From NCBI RefSeq assembly GCF_016785085.1, contig NZ_JAENHO010000004.1:310001-374000 (forward strand): a DNA stretch of 64,000 nucleotides, in the 5' to 3' direction. The position numbers were made by a program, and so were the translations under genes. Every line of letters starts with the position of its first letter. Within the stretch, counting starts at the first letter, position 1. This DNA is from Paractinoplanes lichenicola (GTDB lineage: Bacteria > Actinomycetota > Actinomycetes > Mycobacteriales > Micromonosporaceae). Below, one piece after another: positions 17,596 through 26,248 of the stretch. Under the pieces are notes generated by a model. That model ran no database searches. It worked only from the letters and a program-made list of their open reading frames with translations, and was not told the origin of the DNA.

Positions 17596-19188
17596 GTGCT
17601 CAGTCTGCTGCTCGCGGTCTCGGTCGGGGTCGCCGTCCTGGTCTGCACGAGCGTCGCTCGGCAGTTCCGGATCGCGCCGCCCGCGCTGCTGCTCCTCGCC
17701 GGCGTGCTGCTCGGCTTCCTTCCCATGCTGCGGGCCGCGCACCTGCCGCCCGAGGCCGTCCTGCTGCTGTTCCTGCCCGTGCTGCTCTATTGGGAGAGCT
17801 TCACGTCGTCGCTGCGCGAGATCCGCACCAACCTGCGCGCGATCCTGCTGCTGAGCACGGTGCTGGTGGCCGCCACGGCCGCCGTCGCCGCGACCGCCGC
17901 GCATCTGCTGGGCATGCCGTGGGGCCCGGCCTGGGTGCTGGGCGCGGCCGTCGCGCCGACCGACGCCACCGCCGTCGGGGTGCTGGGCCGGTCGCTGCCC
18001 CGCCGGATCGCCACCACGCTGCGGGCCGAGAGCCTGGTCAACGACGGCACGGCGCTGGTCATCTACGCGCTGGCGGTCGGCGTCACCATGGGCGAGGAGC
18101 ACGTCGGGCTGGCCAGTGTGTCCGGCCGGTTCGTGCTGGCCTATCTGGGCGGCATCGCGATCGGGTTCGCGCTCGCGTGGCTCAGCGTGCAGACCCGCAA
18201 GCGGCTCGACGACCCGTTCCAGCACAACATCGTCGCCCTGGCCACGCCCCTGGCCGCCTATCTGGTCGCCGAGGAGGTCGAGGCCTCGGGCGTGCTGGCC
18301 GTGGTGGTCAGCGGCCTGTGGGTGAGCCGCGCCGCGCCCCGCCTGTTCTCGGCCGACGCCCGGCAATACGTGCAGACCGTGATGGCCTTCCTGACCGCCC
18401 TGGCCAATGCGGCGTTGTTCGTGCTCGTCGGGTTGGAAGTGCAGTCCGCCGTACGTGATCTGACCACCGTCGGCCTGGCCCAGGCGCTCGGGGCTGTGGT
18501 CGCGGTGTCGGCGGCGGTCATCGGCGTGCGCTTCGCCTGGCTGTTCACCAGCCCGTACGCGATCCGCCTGCTCGACCGCAGGCCCCGGCAACGCGAGCTG
18601 CGGCTGGGCGCCCGACCCCGTACGGTGGTCGCCTCGGCCGGCTTCCGGGGCGCGGTCTCGCTGGCCGCCGCGCTGGCCGTGCCCGAGAGCCTGCCCGGCC
18701 GCGACGTGATCGTCTTCGTGACCGCCGGGGTGATCGCGGTGACGCTGGTCGTGCAGGCGCCGCTGCTGCCGCGGATCGTGCGCTGGGCCCGGCTGGTCGA
18801 CGACGGCGAGGCCGCGAGGGAGCGCCACCGGGCCGAGATCACCGCGGGCGAGGAGGCGATGGCCGCCCTGCCCGAGCTGGCCGGCGAGGTCGGCGCGGAC
18901 CGCGAGGTGGCCGACGAGCTGCGTCACGAGTTCGGCCGGCGTCTCGGCATCATGCGCGAGGACGGGCCCGACAACGGTGACGGCGCACGCCGCCGCGAGG
19001 AGCAGGACCGGCGGCTGCGGCTGGCCGCGATCGCGCACAAGCACGCCACGGTCGTCCGGCTGCGCGACGAGGGCGTCATCGACGACGAGGTGCTGCAGAG
19101 CATCCAGACCACCCTGGACTTCGAGGAGGTCCAGCTCCGCCACCACAACTTCGGCGACATCAGTCCCGGTGATGACACTCGCCGGTGA
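17596..19188 (+). CDS. CPA1-family Na+/H+ antiporter
   Basis: A 530-residue membrane antiporter with about 12 hydrophobic helices in the first 400 residues and a charged cytosolic C-terminal tail of about 130 residues. APTDATAVGVLGRSLP carries the ion-binding aspartate of the CPA1 family, and RAESLVNDGTALV is the following conserved block with a second acidic residue. It exchanges protons for Na+ or K+ and serves pH or salt homeostasis. The GTG at 17596 begins LSLLLAVSVGVAVLV. The last 29 bp overlap the 3' end of the converging TetR gene. Confidence 0.92.
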   Translation: MLSLLLAVSVGVAVLVCTSVARQFRIAPPALLLLAGVLLGFLPMLRAAHLPPEAVLLLFLPVLLYWESFTSSLREIRTNLRAILLLSTVLVAATAAVAATAAHLLGMPWGPAWVLGAAVAPTDATAVGVLGRSLPRRIATTLRAESLVNDGTALVIYALAVGVTMGEEHVGLASVSGRFVLAYLGGIAIGFALAWLSVQTRKRLDDPFQHNIVALATPLAAYLVAEEVEASGVLAVVVSGLWVSRAAPRLFSADARQYVQTVMAFLTALANAALFVLVGLEVQSAVRDLTTVGLAQALGAVVAVSAAVIGVRFAWLFTSPYAIRLLDRRPRQRELRLGARPRTVVASAGFRGAVSLAAALAVPESLPGRDVIVFVTAGVIAVTLVVQAPLLPRIVRWARLVDDGEAARERHRAEITAGEEAMAALPELAGEVGADREVADELRHEFGRRLGIMREDGPDNGDGARRREEQDRRLRLAAIAHKHATVVRLRDEGVIDDEVLQSIQTTLDFEEVQLRHHNFGDISPGDDTRR

Positions 19189-19786
19189 AGACGCGGGCCA
19201 GCTCGCCGGCCAGCGCGGCCCGGGAGGCGTCGGCGGTCATCGTCGCGGGCTCGGTGTAGGCGTGCAGCTTGAGCCCGTCGAGCACGGCCAGCGTACGGGC
19301 GGCCTCGGCCTCCTCGTCGGCCGTGGGGTCGACCTCGCCGCACTCCTTGCCGTTGCGGATCGCCCGGGCCAGCATCGCCCGCAGGTGCGCGTTGCTGCGC
19401 CCGAGCGCCTCGGCGACCCGCGGGTTGTCGACCGCGCGTCCGGTGAACGCCAGCTCGACCCGGCACTCGCGGCGCCGCCGCTCGTCCAGCGGCAGCAGCT
19501 CGGTCAGCGCGCCCAGCAGGATCTGCTCGATGCGGGCGCCGGCCTGGTCGGCCCGATCGGCGTCGGCCAGCACGCGCCGCTCGGTGCGCTCGCGGGCGTG
19601 TGTGAAGGCGTGCAGCAGCATGTCGTCCTTGCTGGGGAAATAGTGCTGCACCAGCCCGACCGAGATGCCCGCGGCGGCGGCGGTCTTGGCCACGGTGACG
19701 GCGTCGTAGCCCTCGGACGCGACTAGACGCTCGACCGCCTCGGCCACTTGCTGCCGGCGGGCGTCGTGATCGGCGGTGCGTGCCAT
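19160..19786 (-). CDS. TetR-family transcriptional regulator
   Basis: A 208-residue repressor. The N-terminal HTH covers about residues 25-45 (VTVAKTAAAAGISVGLVQHY) and is followed by FPSKDDMLLHAF, a standard TetR ending. The C-terminal ligand domain is of the TetR_C_6-like length. The ATG at 19786 fits the family; the open frame continues upstream only through the operator region. It is divergent from the beta-lactamase-like gene, and two strong palindromes fill the 68 bp between the starts, so it most likely represses both itself and that operon. Confidence 0.9.
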   Translation of the reverse strand: MARTADHDARRQQVAEAVERLVASEGYDAVTVAKTAAAAGISVGLVQHYFPSKDDMLLHAFTHARERTERRVLADADRADQAGARIEQILLGALTELLPLDERRRRECRVELAFTGRAVDNPRVAEALGRSNAHLRAMLARAIRNGKECGEVDPTADEEAEAARTLAVLDGLKLHAYTEPATMTADASRAALAGELARVFTGECHHRD

Positions 19787-19792
19787 TGCATA

Positions 19793-19844
19793 ACCATATC
19801 GCGATACGGTATATCTCGATAACCATACGGCCATACGATTATCG
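19793..19844. promoter_or_regulatory. Two TetR-type operators in a divergent promoter
   Basis: Site 1 (19793-19810) reads ACCATATCGCGATACGGT, palindromic at 16 of 18 positions. Site 2 (19817-19844) is a 28-bp palindrome with outer arms CGATAA and TTATCG and 22 of 28 positions symmetric. Both contain ACCATA. The stretch is AT-rich against a roughly 70% GC background, and it occupies nearly the whole gap between the two start codons. Confidence 0.8.
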
Positions 19845-19854
19845 GGGTGATTAT

Positions 19855-21189
19855 GTGTCGTGGATTCTGTCGGCCTTGCTGGCGGTCGTGGCGCTGGCGC
19901 CGGTCCAGCCGAACGAGATCGAGGACTATCTCCGCGAGCAGCAGGCTGAGCTGCGAATACCCGGGCTGGCGTACGTGGTCGTCGGCCCGTCCGGGGTGAT
20001 CAGCCAGGGGGCCTGGGGCGTCGAGGCCGACACGCCCTTCCTGATCGGCTCGGTCTCCAAACCGGTCACCGCCCAGGCCGTCATGCGGCTGGTCGAGGCG
20101 GGCCGGGTCGGTCTCGACGACCCCGTACGCCGGCACGTGCCCTGGTTCGACCTGGCCGACGAGGACGCGGCGGCCCGGATCACCGTGCGCCACCTGCTCA
20201 CCCACACCAGCGGTCTCGGGCAATGGGCCAGCCGCACCGACCGGTTCGACAACAGCGCCGACGGGCTGGCCCGCTCGGTGCGCGACCTCGCCGACGTCGA
20301 GCCCGAGCGCGCCCCGGGGGCCGCTCACGAATACAGCGACGCGAACTACATGGTGCTGGGCGCGCTCGTCGAGACCGTGTCGGGGAAGCCGTACGGGGAA
20401 TTCTTGCGCTCGGAGATCTTTGAGCCGCTCGGCATGGAGCACGCCGCCGCCACCGAGGCCGACGCGCAACGGGTGGGACTGCCGGCAGGTCACCGCTATT
20501 GGCTCGGTCATCCGCGCGGCTTCGATCGCGGCTATGACACTTCCGGTTCCCCGTACGGATATGTGGCGGCGAGCCTGGACGACATGGCCCGATTCGCGCG
20601 TGACCACCTCGGCGGGCGGCACAGCGAGATGCACAAAGGGCAGACCGCCAACGGGTACGGCCTGGGGTGGCGCGACACCGAGATGGACGGCACCCGGGTC
20701 GTGTGGCACGCCGGCGCCACCCCCGGCTTCTTCGCCCACGTCGTGCTGCTGCCGGACGCCGACGTGGCCGTGGTGGTGCTGGCCAACAGCTACAGCCTTG
20801 CGCTCGACGGGTCGCTGGCCGCGCTCGGCTTCAACGTGGCCCGCATGACCCAGGGCCAGGCCGTGCAGACAAGCGACACCGATCCGACGTTCAGCGTGGT
20901 GCTCTACGTGCTGCTGGCCGTGGCCGCCCTGCTGGTGATCGGCATCGCCCGGACGCTGATCCGCCGCCGCTTCCGGCTGCTGAGCGCGATCTTGTGGGCC
21001 GCCGGCTGCGCCGTCCTGATCGCTCTCGTCCTCGTGGTGCTCCCGGCCCAGCTCGGCGGCGACCTCGGCATGGCGCTGCTGTGGACGCCCGACATCGGGT
21101 GGGCCGCCCTCGTGGTCGCGGCTTTGGCGATCATTCTCATAGCCGTGATCTGTCACAAAGTGGTGCGGCGGCATGTCCTCAAGGCATGA
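19855..21189 (+). CDS. Beta-lactamase-like serine hydrolase with C-terminal membrane domain
   Basis: A 444-residue class C beta-lactamase/esterase-family protein. The N-terminus (VSWILSALLAVVALAP) is a signal or anchor helix. The catalytic SVSK (SxxK) lies at about residues 66-69, a YSD triad instead of the usual YxN at about 160-162, and HAG in place of KTG near 280 (VWHAGATPGF). The C-terminus has three predicted membrane helices from about residue 360 on, so the catalytic domain sits outside the cell, tethered. It may act on peptidoglycan peptides or esters rather than on drugs. GGGGTGA precedes the GTG at 19855. The promoter is inside the TetR operators. It overlaps the next gene by 4 bp. 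Confidence 0.88.
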   Translation: MSWILSALLAVVALAPVQPNEIEDYLREQQAELRIPGLAYVVVGPSGVISQGAWGVEADTPFLIGSVSKPVTAQAVMRLVEAGRVGLDDPVRRHVPWFDLADEDAAARITVRHLLTHTSGLGQWASRTDRFDNSADGLARSVRDLADVEPERAPGAAHEYSDANYMVLGALVETVSGKPYGEFLRSEIFEPLGMEHAAATEADAQRVGLPAGHRYWLGHPRGFDRGYDTSGSPYGYVAASLDDMARFARDHLGGRHSEMHKGQTANGYGLGWRDTEMDGTRVVWHAGATPGFFAHVVLLPDADVAVVVLANSYSLALDGSLAALGFNVARMTQGQAVQTSDTDPTFSVVLYVLLAVAALLVIGIARTLIRRRFRLLSAILWAAGCAVLIALVLVVLPAQLGGDLGMALLWTPDIGWAALVVAALAIILIAVICHKVVRRHVLKA

Positions 21190-21611
21190 ACTCTGAATCC
21201 CTGCGCCGCTGGCTGCGGGGCGGCCTCTACACGCTGGCCGCCCTGCAGACGTTCGTCTCGCTCTGGCAGTACTTCCTGCCCCGCTCGTTCTACGACAACT
21301 TCCCGACCGTCCAGCTCGACCCGCCGTACAACGAGCACCTGGTGACCGACGTCGGCGGCCTCGGCCTAGCTCTGGCCGCGACCCTGTGGATCGCGGCCTG
21401 GCTGATCGACACGAAGGTCGCCCTGGCCGCCCTGACCGGCTACCTGATCTACGCGGCCACCCACTTCGCCTACCACGTCACCAACTTCGACAACTTCTCC
21501 CTCGGCGAGGCCCTCGGCGTCGGCACCGGCCTCGGCATCGAAGTAGTGCTGGCCCTGCTGCTGCTCTACACCGCCCGGCTGCTGTACCGAGCGGAGCGAG
21601 TGACGGTGTGA
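21186..21611 (+). CDS. Small integral membrane protein
   Basis: A 141-residue protein with four predicted hydrophobic helices: one near residues 13-30, then GGLGLALAATLWIAAWLI, VALAALTGYLIYAATHFAYH and GLGIEVVLALLLLYTARLL. The family is not recognised with certainty. Its ATG at 21186 overlaps the TGA of the hydrolase (ATGA), so the two proteins are translationally coupled and probably work together in the membrane under the same TetR control. Confidence 0.8.
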   Translation: MNSESLRRWLRGGLYTLAALQTFVSLWQYFLPRSFYDNFPTVQLDPPYNEHLVTDVGGLGLALAATLWIAAWLIDTKVALAALTGYLIYAATHFAYHVTNFDNFSLGEALGVGTGLGIEVVLALLLLYTARLLYRAERVTV

Positions 21612-21614
21612 GGG

Positions 21615-22592
21615 TCAGAAGGTCTCGCCCGGCTTGTCGACGATGATCGCCTTGCGATACATCACCTGGCGGAACAGGTCGCCCTTCTTCGTGTACGAGG
21701 TGCCGTCGTCGGCGCGGTTCGTGTGGTCGGCGACCGCGATCATGCGCTCGCCGATCAGGGCGTAGGTCTGCTTGTCGAACAGCAGTTCCTGCGACAGGTA
21801 GCCCTCGAGGATCCGGCCCAGGCCGATCGCGGGCCGGCCGTCGAGGTTCTTGGCGTCCGCGTTGACCTTCATGCCGGGCTGCTGCGCGAGGTAGCGGAAG
21901 ATCGCCGCCTGCACGGCCGGGGGCAGCACGTACTGCCCGGCCAGCGCGTCGACGTCCATGCCGACCGGCCCGCCGGGGTCGATGGTGAACTTCTTCACCG
22001 CCGCCGGCGTGGTCAGCTTGGCGACCTGCGCCCACGTGAGCCGGGCCCAATAACCGCCCCCGTCGCCCTGCTTCGCCACGACGAGCTTGCCGTTCTTGAT
22101 GGTCCCCTGCACCTGGCCGTCGACCCGGTCCCACATCTGGACCGTGCGATATTTCGCCTTACCGGGCACCAGGGCGCCGTTGGGCGTACGGTTCTCGACC
22201 GCCGGCGGGTTACGCAGTTCGCGCGTCTCGACATACATGAACTGCTCGGGGGCGGGGTCGGTCCACTGCTTCCGTTCGGCCGTCCACGCCGCGTTCTCGA
22301 AGTATTGCTGGGCGCTGACCGGCTTGAGATAAGGCACCGTCGCCGCCGCTTGATGCGCCTCCGGCGGGGTGGTCACTTCGGTCTTCTCGACGCCGTTGAG
22401 GCTGAACGCGGCGACGACGGCCGCCGCGGTAGCCACGCCGGCCCCGATCGGCACGGCCACTCGCCACCACCGGCGGCGTTCGGCCGGTCCGTCGATCCGG
22501 CTCTGCAGGGCGGCGCGGGCGCGCTGCTGGGCTGCCGCCGGGGGAGCGTCGCCGGTCTCGAAGGTTTCTCGCAGCATGCTCATCTCGTCCAT
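21615..22592 (-). CDS. CU044_5270-family membrane-anchored protein
   Basis: A 325-residue protein with a short cytosolic N-terminus (MDEMSMLRETFETGDAPPAA), one transmembrane helix at about residues 45-65 (VPIGAGVATAAAVVAAFSLN) and a large extracellular domain. The layout and the N-terminal block fit the CU044_5270 family, which is regularly encoded just after a SigE-type ECF sigma factor in actinobacteria. It may act as the sigma factor's membrane partner, although no classic zinc anti-sigma motif (HxxxCxxC) is present. The ATG at 22592 overlaps the sigma gene's TGA by one base (TGATG). Confidence 0.8.
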   Translation of the reverse strand: MDEMSMLRETFETGDAPPAAAQQRARAALQSRIDGPAERRRWWRVAVPIGAGVATAAAVVAAFSLNGVEKTEVTTPPEAHQAAATVPYLKPVSAQQYFENAAWTAERKQWTDPAPEQFMYVETRELRNPPAVENRTPNGALVPGKAKYRTVQMWDRVDGQVQGTIKNGKLVVAKQGDGGGYWARLTWAQVAKLTTPAAVKKFTIDPGGPVGMDVDALAGQYVLPPAVQAAIFRYLAQQPGMKVNADAKNLDGRPAIGLGRILEGYLSQELLFDKQTYALIGERMIAVADHTNRADDGTSYTKKGDLFRQVMYRKAIIVDKPGETF

Positions 22593-23173
22593 CACTCGTC
22601 CGCCTCGATCTCCATGTCCAGCGCCTGTCGCATTTCCTGTCGCGCGCGGTGCAGCCGCGATCGGGCCGTGCCGGCCGGGATCCCGAGCGCCGCCGCGGCT
22701 TCCTGCTGGTTCAGGCCCGCCCACGCCACCAGCAACAACACCGCCCGTACGGGCTCCGGCAGCCGCCGCAGCGCCTCGGCCAGCCGCCCCCGGACCGCCG
22801 CCGCGTCGAGCCGCCCCGCGACGGCGTCGGCGTGCCCCGACTGCTCGGCCAGTTGCCCACCGGCCTGGGCGAGCGCCTTGTACCGCCGCGTCTCGGCCCG
22901 CACATGCCGGGCCGCCAGGTTCGACGCGATCCCGTACAGCCAGGGCCGCACCTCGCCGCGCGCCGGGTCGAAGCTGCGCCGCCGGTCGAAGGCGATCAGA
23001 AAGGTCTCGGACGCCACGTCCTCGGCGAGGTCGGGCCCGAGCCGCTTCGCCACGAACGCATAGATGTCCGGATAATGGCGGTCGAAGATCGCCGCGAACC
23101 GCTCGGGCGTCCGTCCCGCCTGCTCGATCAGCTCGGTGTCGGTGACCAAGCCGGTTGTCGTCCCCGGTCTCAT
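22592..23173 (-). CDS. ECF-type RNA polymerase sigma factor
   Basis: A 193-residue sigma-70 factor. Region 2 runs from FAAIFDRHYPDIYAFVAKRL to RPWLYGIASNLAARHVRAET, and region 4 is ALRRLPEPVRAVLLLVAWAG followed by the HTH LNQQEAAAALGIPAGTARSR. It would redirect RNA polymerase in response to an envelope signal, likely through the membrane protein encoded next. The ATG at 23173 has GGTGGGG just upstream; a GTG at 23182 is an alternative. Between this start and the next gene upstream (stop at 23255) are 81 bp that must hold the promoter. Confidence 0.92.
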   Translation of the reverse strand: MRPGTTTGLVTDTELIEQAGRTPERFAAIFDRHYPDIYAFVAKRLGPDLAEDVASETFLIAFDRRRSFDPARGEVRPWLYGIASNLAARHVRAETRRYKALAQAGGQLAEQSGHADAVAGRLDAAAVRGRLAEALRRLPEPVRAVLLLVAWAGLNQQEAAAALGIPAGTARSRLHRARQEMRQALDMEIEADE

Positions 23174-23254
23174 CAGCCCCACCGTGCCCTTGCCCGCCGT
23201 CTCCCTGGTCGCATCACATCGATACTTCGCCGCACCCGGGAAAAGTGTTCGCGG

Positions 23255-23533
23255 TCAGGTCGCGGGCCGGTCTCCTTCGAGCACCGTCCCGGGCCGATCG
23301 CAGACGACGCATCGCTGCGAGCCCCACCAGGCAGCGTCCTCGCCCGGGTCGACGACGCAGGCCTCCTGGAAATCCTCCCCACAGGAGCAGGCGCTGCCGG
23401 CGGCCGTCCGATGGAGATGATGACCGACATGCCCGGGCCGATCCGGCAACAGCGGGCGGCGCCGGCGTTCGCTGTTCTCGCCCGCCCGCGCGTATGCCCG
23501 AGCGGCCATCCGCTCCTCCCAGCTACGCCCCAT
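23255..23533 (-). CDS. Small conserved hypothetical protein, possible zinc ribbon
   Basis: A 92-residue protein beginning MGRSWEERMAARAYARAGE. It has a HVGHHLHR segment near residue 38. Two cysteine pairs follow, CSC near residue 50 and CVVC near residue 76, the latter in WWGSQRCVVCDRPG. The four cysteines and nearby histidines suggest a metal-binding ribbon. I recognise the pattern as a conserved actinobacterial hypothetical family without a name. It lies between the ECF module and the 430-residue unknown gene, all on the minus strand. Confidence 0.65.
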   Translation of the reverse strand: MGRSWEERMAARAYARAGENSERRRRPLLPDRPGHVGHHLHRTAAGSACSCGEDFQEACVVDPGEDAAWWGSQRCVVCDRPGTVLEGDRPAT

Positions 23534-23586
23534 CCGCCCACCGTACCGACTACGGCGAACTGGACCCGGGCGCTGACTGCTGCCGG

Positions 23587-24879
23587 TCAGGAGTCCTTGT
23601 TGCCGAGCTGACGCTGGGCCTCGCCCGAGACTCTGCCCATCAAGGACTTGGCCCGGCCGAAGGCTTGCACGCCGAGACGACCGGCGGCCCCCACACCCTC
23701 GGCGCCGGTCTCCAGGACCTTGTCCTTCACGTCGCCCCCGGTGTCGAGGACCTTGGTCCCCACCTCGGCGCCCGTGTCGAGAACCTTGTCGCGCACCTCG
23801 GTGGCCGCGTCCAGCCAGCGCCGGGCGCTCAACGACTGGCGATCGCGTTCGATACCGAGCCGGCCGTTGAAGTCGACGACGGTGGTCGCGACGTGGTTGG
23901 TCGAGTGCACGACGGCGCGGGAACTGGTCGGGTTGAGCAGCACCTTCGCGTTGGCTGTGCCGGCGGCCGCGTCCATCCGGGCCAGCAGGCGCCCGGTGCT
24001 GCGCGCGATGATCTCGATGCGGTTCCGCCGGGCGATCCGGATGGCGACGCGGTGCTCCTCCAGCTCCTGCGGGGCGGCGCCCAGCACCCGGTCGAGTTCG
24101 AGCACCGAGACGGCGTCCTGCAGCTGGAAGCAGCGGGCCAGGACGGCCAGCCACTCCTGCACCTTCAGCTCGGCTTCCTTGGTCGTACGGGCCAGGTCGC
24201 CGACCTTCGACTGGGTCTCCAGCCGCTCGGCGATGCCGTCGAGCTGCCGCAACGCGTACGCCTGAGTGCGGGCCAGCGGCACCGGCGTGGCCTGCACCTT
24301 GGACCAGGTGACCTCGGAGACCCGGCCTACCTGCTCCCAGATCGTCAGGGCCTCGTCGATCACGAGCTCCACCCCGATCATGTCGGCCAGCACCGCGTCG
24401 GTCTGGGCGCGGAGCACGGCGTCGACCTTCGCGTCGATCACGGCGAGATAATCGGTGATTTCCTGCATGCTCTGCTTCATCGCGAGCTGGGCCATGAGCC
24501 CGGCCGCGCCGGTCAGGACGGCCGGGTTGGTCAGCATCGCGGCGGGGCTCTGCTGCACGATTTCGAGCAGGCCGGTGATCTTGCCGTGGTCGGTCAGCAC
24601 GGCCCGGCTGACCCCGTCCCGCGAGCCGGCCATCAGGTTGTACTTCTTTACGGCCTGCGCGGACTCCGCGGTCAGCTGAACCCAGCGCCCCGACTTCTCG
24701 GACATGTCGGCGCCGGCCTTGAGGACCTTGGCGGTGGTGCCGAGGGACGGAATGAGCCGCTTCAACCCGAGATCCTTCGAGGGCAGCCGTTCGGCGGCGA
24801 GGAAGCGATCGACAGCCGCCGGATGCCCGATGACCGCCAGGCCATCGCCGTCGCTGATCAGCTCGATCTCGTTCTCCAC
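23587..24879 (-). CDS. Conserved hypothetical protein with helical C-terminal 11-mer repeats
   Basis: A 430-residue protein of unrecognised function. It is mostly alpha-helical, with a hydrophobic stretch around residues 115-135 (LTNPAVLTGAAGLMAQLAMK). Near the C-terminus, at about residues 375-405, three 11-residue repeats follow each other: KVLDTGAEVGT, KVLDTGGDVKD and KVLETGAEGVG. These resemble the amphipathic 11-mers of LEA-like or lipid-associated proteins. I placed the start at the GTG at 24879 because GAGGAG lies seven bases upstream; an ATG at 24906 is possible but lacks a ribosome site. No membrane anchor is certain. Neighbours give no clear clue. Confidence 0.75.
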   Translation of the reverse strand: MENEIELISDGDGLAVIGHPAAVDRFLAAERLPSKDLGLKRLIPSLGTTAKVLKAGADMSEKSGRWVQLTAESAQAVKKYNLMAGSRDGVSRAVLTDHGKITGLLEIVQQSPAAMLTNPAVLTGAAGLMAQLAMKQSMQEITDYLAVIDAKVDAVLRAQTDAVLADMIGVELVIDEALTIWEQVGRVSEVTWSKVQATPVPLARTQAYALRQLDGIAERLETQSKVGDLARTTKEAELKVQEWLAVLARCFQLQDAVSVLELDRVLGAAPQELEEHRVAIRIARRNRIEIIARSTGRLLARMDAAAGTANAKVLLNPTSSRAVVHSTNHVATTVVDFNGRLGIERDRQSLSARRWLDAATEVRDKVLDTGAEVGTKVLDTGGDVKDKVLETGAEGVGAAGRLGVQAFGRAKSLMGRVSGEAQRQLGNKDS

Positions 24880-25066
24880 CGTCGTGCTCCTCGGGGCGTG
24901 GGGCATGGAACCGCCTCACGTTACGGTCGGCCACTTCCGCCTCACCATGGCCCAGTCGTCTCGATGATCGAGGAATCGGGGGATGTCACGCAGCAGGACG
25001 TCACGGCGCCAAAACGGCGCCATTCGCCCGATCCGCCGCCGTCGGGCTCAGGTCAGGATTGCTGGC

Positions 25067-25831
25067 ATGGATTTGATCGACGCCCAGGCCGCGCTGGACG
25101 AGGCGCGCGCCGGTCGGCTGAACGACGCGCAGGTGAAGTGGCTGGCGGAGGCGTGCCACGGCGATCCTCGGGGGCAGGCCGTCCCGTACGAGGTGGCGAA
25201 GTGGGCCGACCTGTGGCCGGGCGACGGAGGTTCGATCACGCGGGGCGCCCTCCTCGACATGGGCGCGGCGCCCGCCATCGACATCTTCACGGCCAGCTAC
25301 CTCTTCGGCATGGGCGAGCGAGGCTACGGCCGCAGCCGCTACGACCGGATCCGGGCGGCGGCACCGGAGCTCGGCGAGACGCTGGAGCGGGTCCGGGAAA
25401 TCGGCCGATGCCAGGGGCCGGTCTTCGCGTACGCCCAGCTGTATGGCGGGCCGGACTACGACCACCGCCGCCGCCCGGGAACGCCGCCCTGGTCCCGGAT
25501 CGCGAGCTACGGCCCCGCCTTCTTCACGAAGTTCCTCTACTTCACCGTGCCCGGCGCGCTGATCCTCGACGCCCGGCTGGCCGCCCGGGTAGCCCGCCTG
25601 ACCGGCAACGACCACGGCTACCTGCGCAACGGCCGCCCGGTGGCGTGGACCCCGTACCGGTACGCGGTCTACCTGCACTGGATGAACCAGGCGGCCGCCG
25701 ACGTCGCAGTCAGCCCGGACCTGCTCGAGCTCACCCTGTTCAACCTCGCCGTAGCCGACCTGCCCCCACGAACCGGAACCACCACCCCCGCCCCAACCGA
25801 CCCCGAGGACGACGGCGACGCCGCGGACTGA
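25067..25831 (+). CDS. 8-oxoguanine DNA glycosylase OGG-fold protein
   Basis: A 254-residue protein matching the actinobacterial OGG-fold family. Its blocks are GGSITRGALLDMG, FTASYLFGMGERGYGRSRYD and SYGPAFFTKFLYFTVPGALI, followed by ILDARLAARVARLTG and the C-terminal YAVYLHWMNQAA. The fold is that of HhH-GPD DNA glycosylases, but many members of this family are divergent and the catalytic lysine/aspartate pair is hard to place (the D in LILDAR is a candidate). Base-excision repair is thus an inference. AGGA lies eight bases before the ATG at 25067. A GGCGCC-AAAAC-GGCGCC inverted repeat lies upstream at 25005-25021, in the 187-bp gap shared with the divergent unknown gene. Confidence 0.75.
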   Translation: MDLIDAQAALDEARAGRLNDAQVKWLAEACHGDPRGQAVPYEVAKWADLWPGDGGSITRGALLDMGAAPAIDIFTASYLFGMGERGYGRSRYDRIRAAAPELGETLERVREIGRCQGPVFAYAQLYGGPDYDHRRRPGTPPWSRIASYGPAFFTKFLYFTVPGALILDARLAARVARLTGNDHGYLRNGRPVAWTPYRYAVYLHWMNQAAADVAVSPDLLELTLFNLAVADLPPRTGTTTPAPTDPEDDGDAAD

Positions 25832-25864
25832 TCGTTACGCCGTCGAGCCGCGCTCGAACCAGGA

Positions 25865-26248
25865 TCAGAGTGCCGGCCTGCTCGGGGAGCGGGCCCAGCG
25901 TTCGCCGTCGGGCCAGGGGCCGTAGCCGGTGCCGGTGAGGCCGTCGGTGGGCGGTGGGCCCGATTCGAAGTACGGCGGGGTCACCAGCAGGGCGGCCCGC
26001 ACAGGGCCGGTGTGCTGGGCGGCCCAGACGGCGACGACCAGGCAACCCGCGCTGTGGGCGATCAGGATCGCCGGCTCGTCGTCGGCGCTGATCGCGGCGT
26101 GCAGCGCGGCGAGCCGGTCGGCGACCACGAACGGCGGCTCGGGTGGTGCGGGCGCCCACGTGAACTCCGGATAGTTGCCGACCCATTCGCGCGACCAGTG
26201 ATCCGCGGCGGGAACGCCCCGGCCCCGAAAGACTAGAAACCGGGTCAT
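25865..26248 (-). CDS. RBBP9/YdeN-like alpha/beta hydrolase, shortened
   Basis: The N-terminus MTRFLVFRGRGVPAADHWSR and the nucleophile block AILIAHSAGCLVVAVWAAQH (serine in HSAG) are those of small RBBP9/YdeN serine hydrolases, normally about 180 residues. This protein has only 127. After ALLVTPPYFESGPP it jumps to GTGYGPWPDGERWARSPS, which resembles the usual C-terminus (GxGPWPxG). The roughly 45-55 residues that carry the catalytic Asp and His are missing. It is either an internal deletion product or a non-catalytic binder. Its ATG overlaps the stop of the upstream phosphotransferase gene (ATGA). Confidence 0.7.
   Translation of the reverse strand: MTRFLVFRGRGVPAADHWSREWVGNYPEFTWAPAPPEPPFVVADRLAALHAAISADDEPAILIAHSAGCLVVAVWAAQHTGPVRAALLVTPPYFESGPPPTDGLTGTGYGPWPDGERWARSPSRPAL

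Noticed and set aside
17035..19146. Long minus-strand open frame opposite the antiporter
   Set aside because: It mirrors the antiporter gene, which has clear CPA1 motifs; the frame reads as low-complexity Gly, Arg, His and Gln.
23155..25938. Open frame of over 900 codons on the plus strand
   Set aside because: It is antisense to the 430-residue unknown gene and the small cysteine protein, and out of frame with the OGG-fold gene. No domain is present and composition is skewed.
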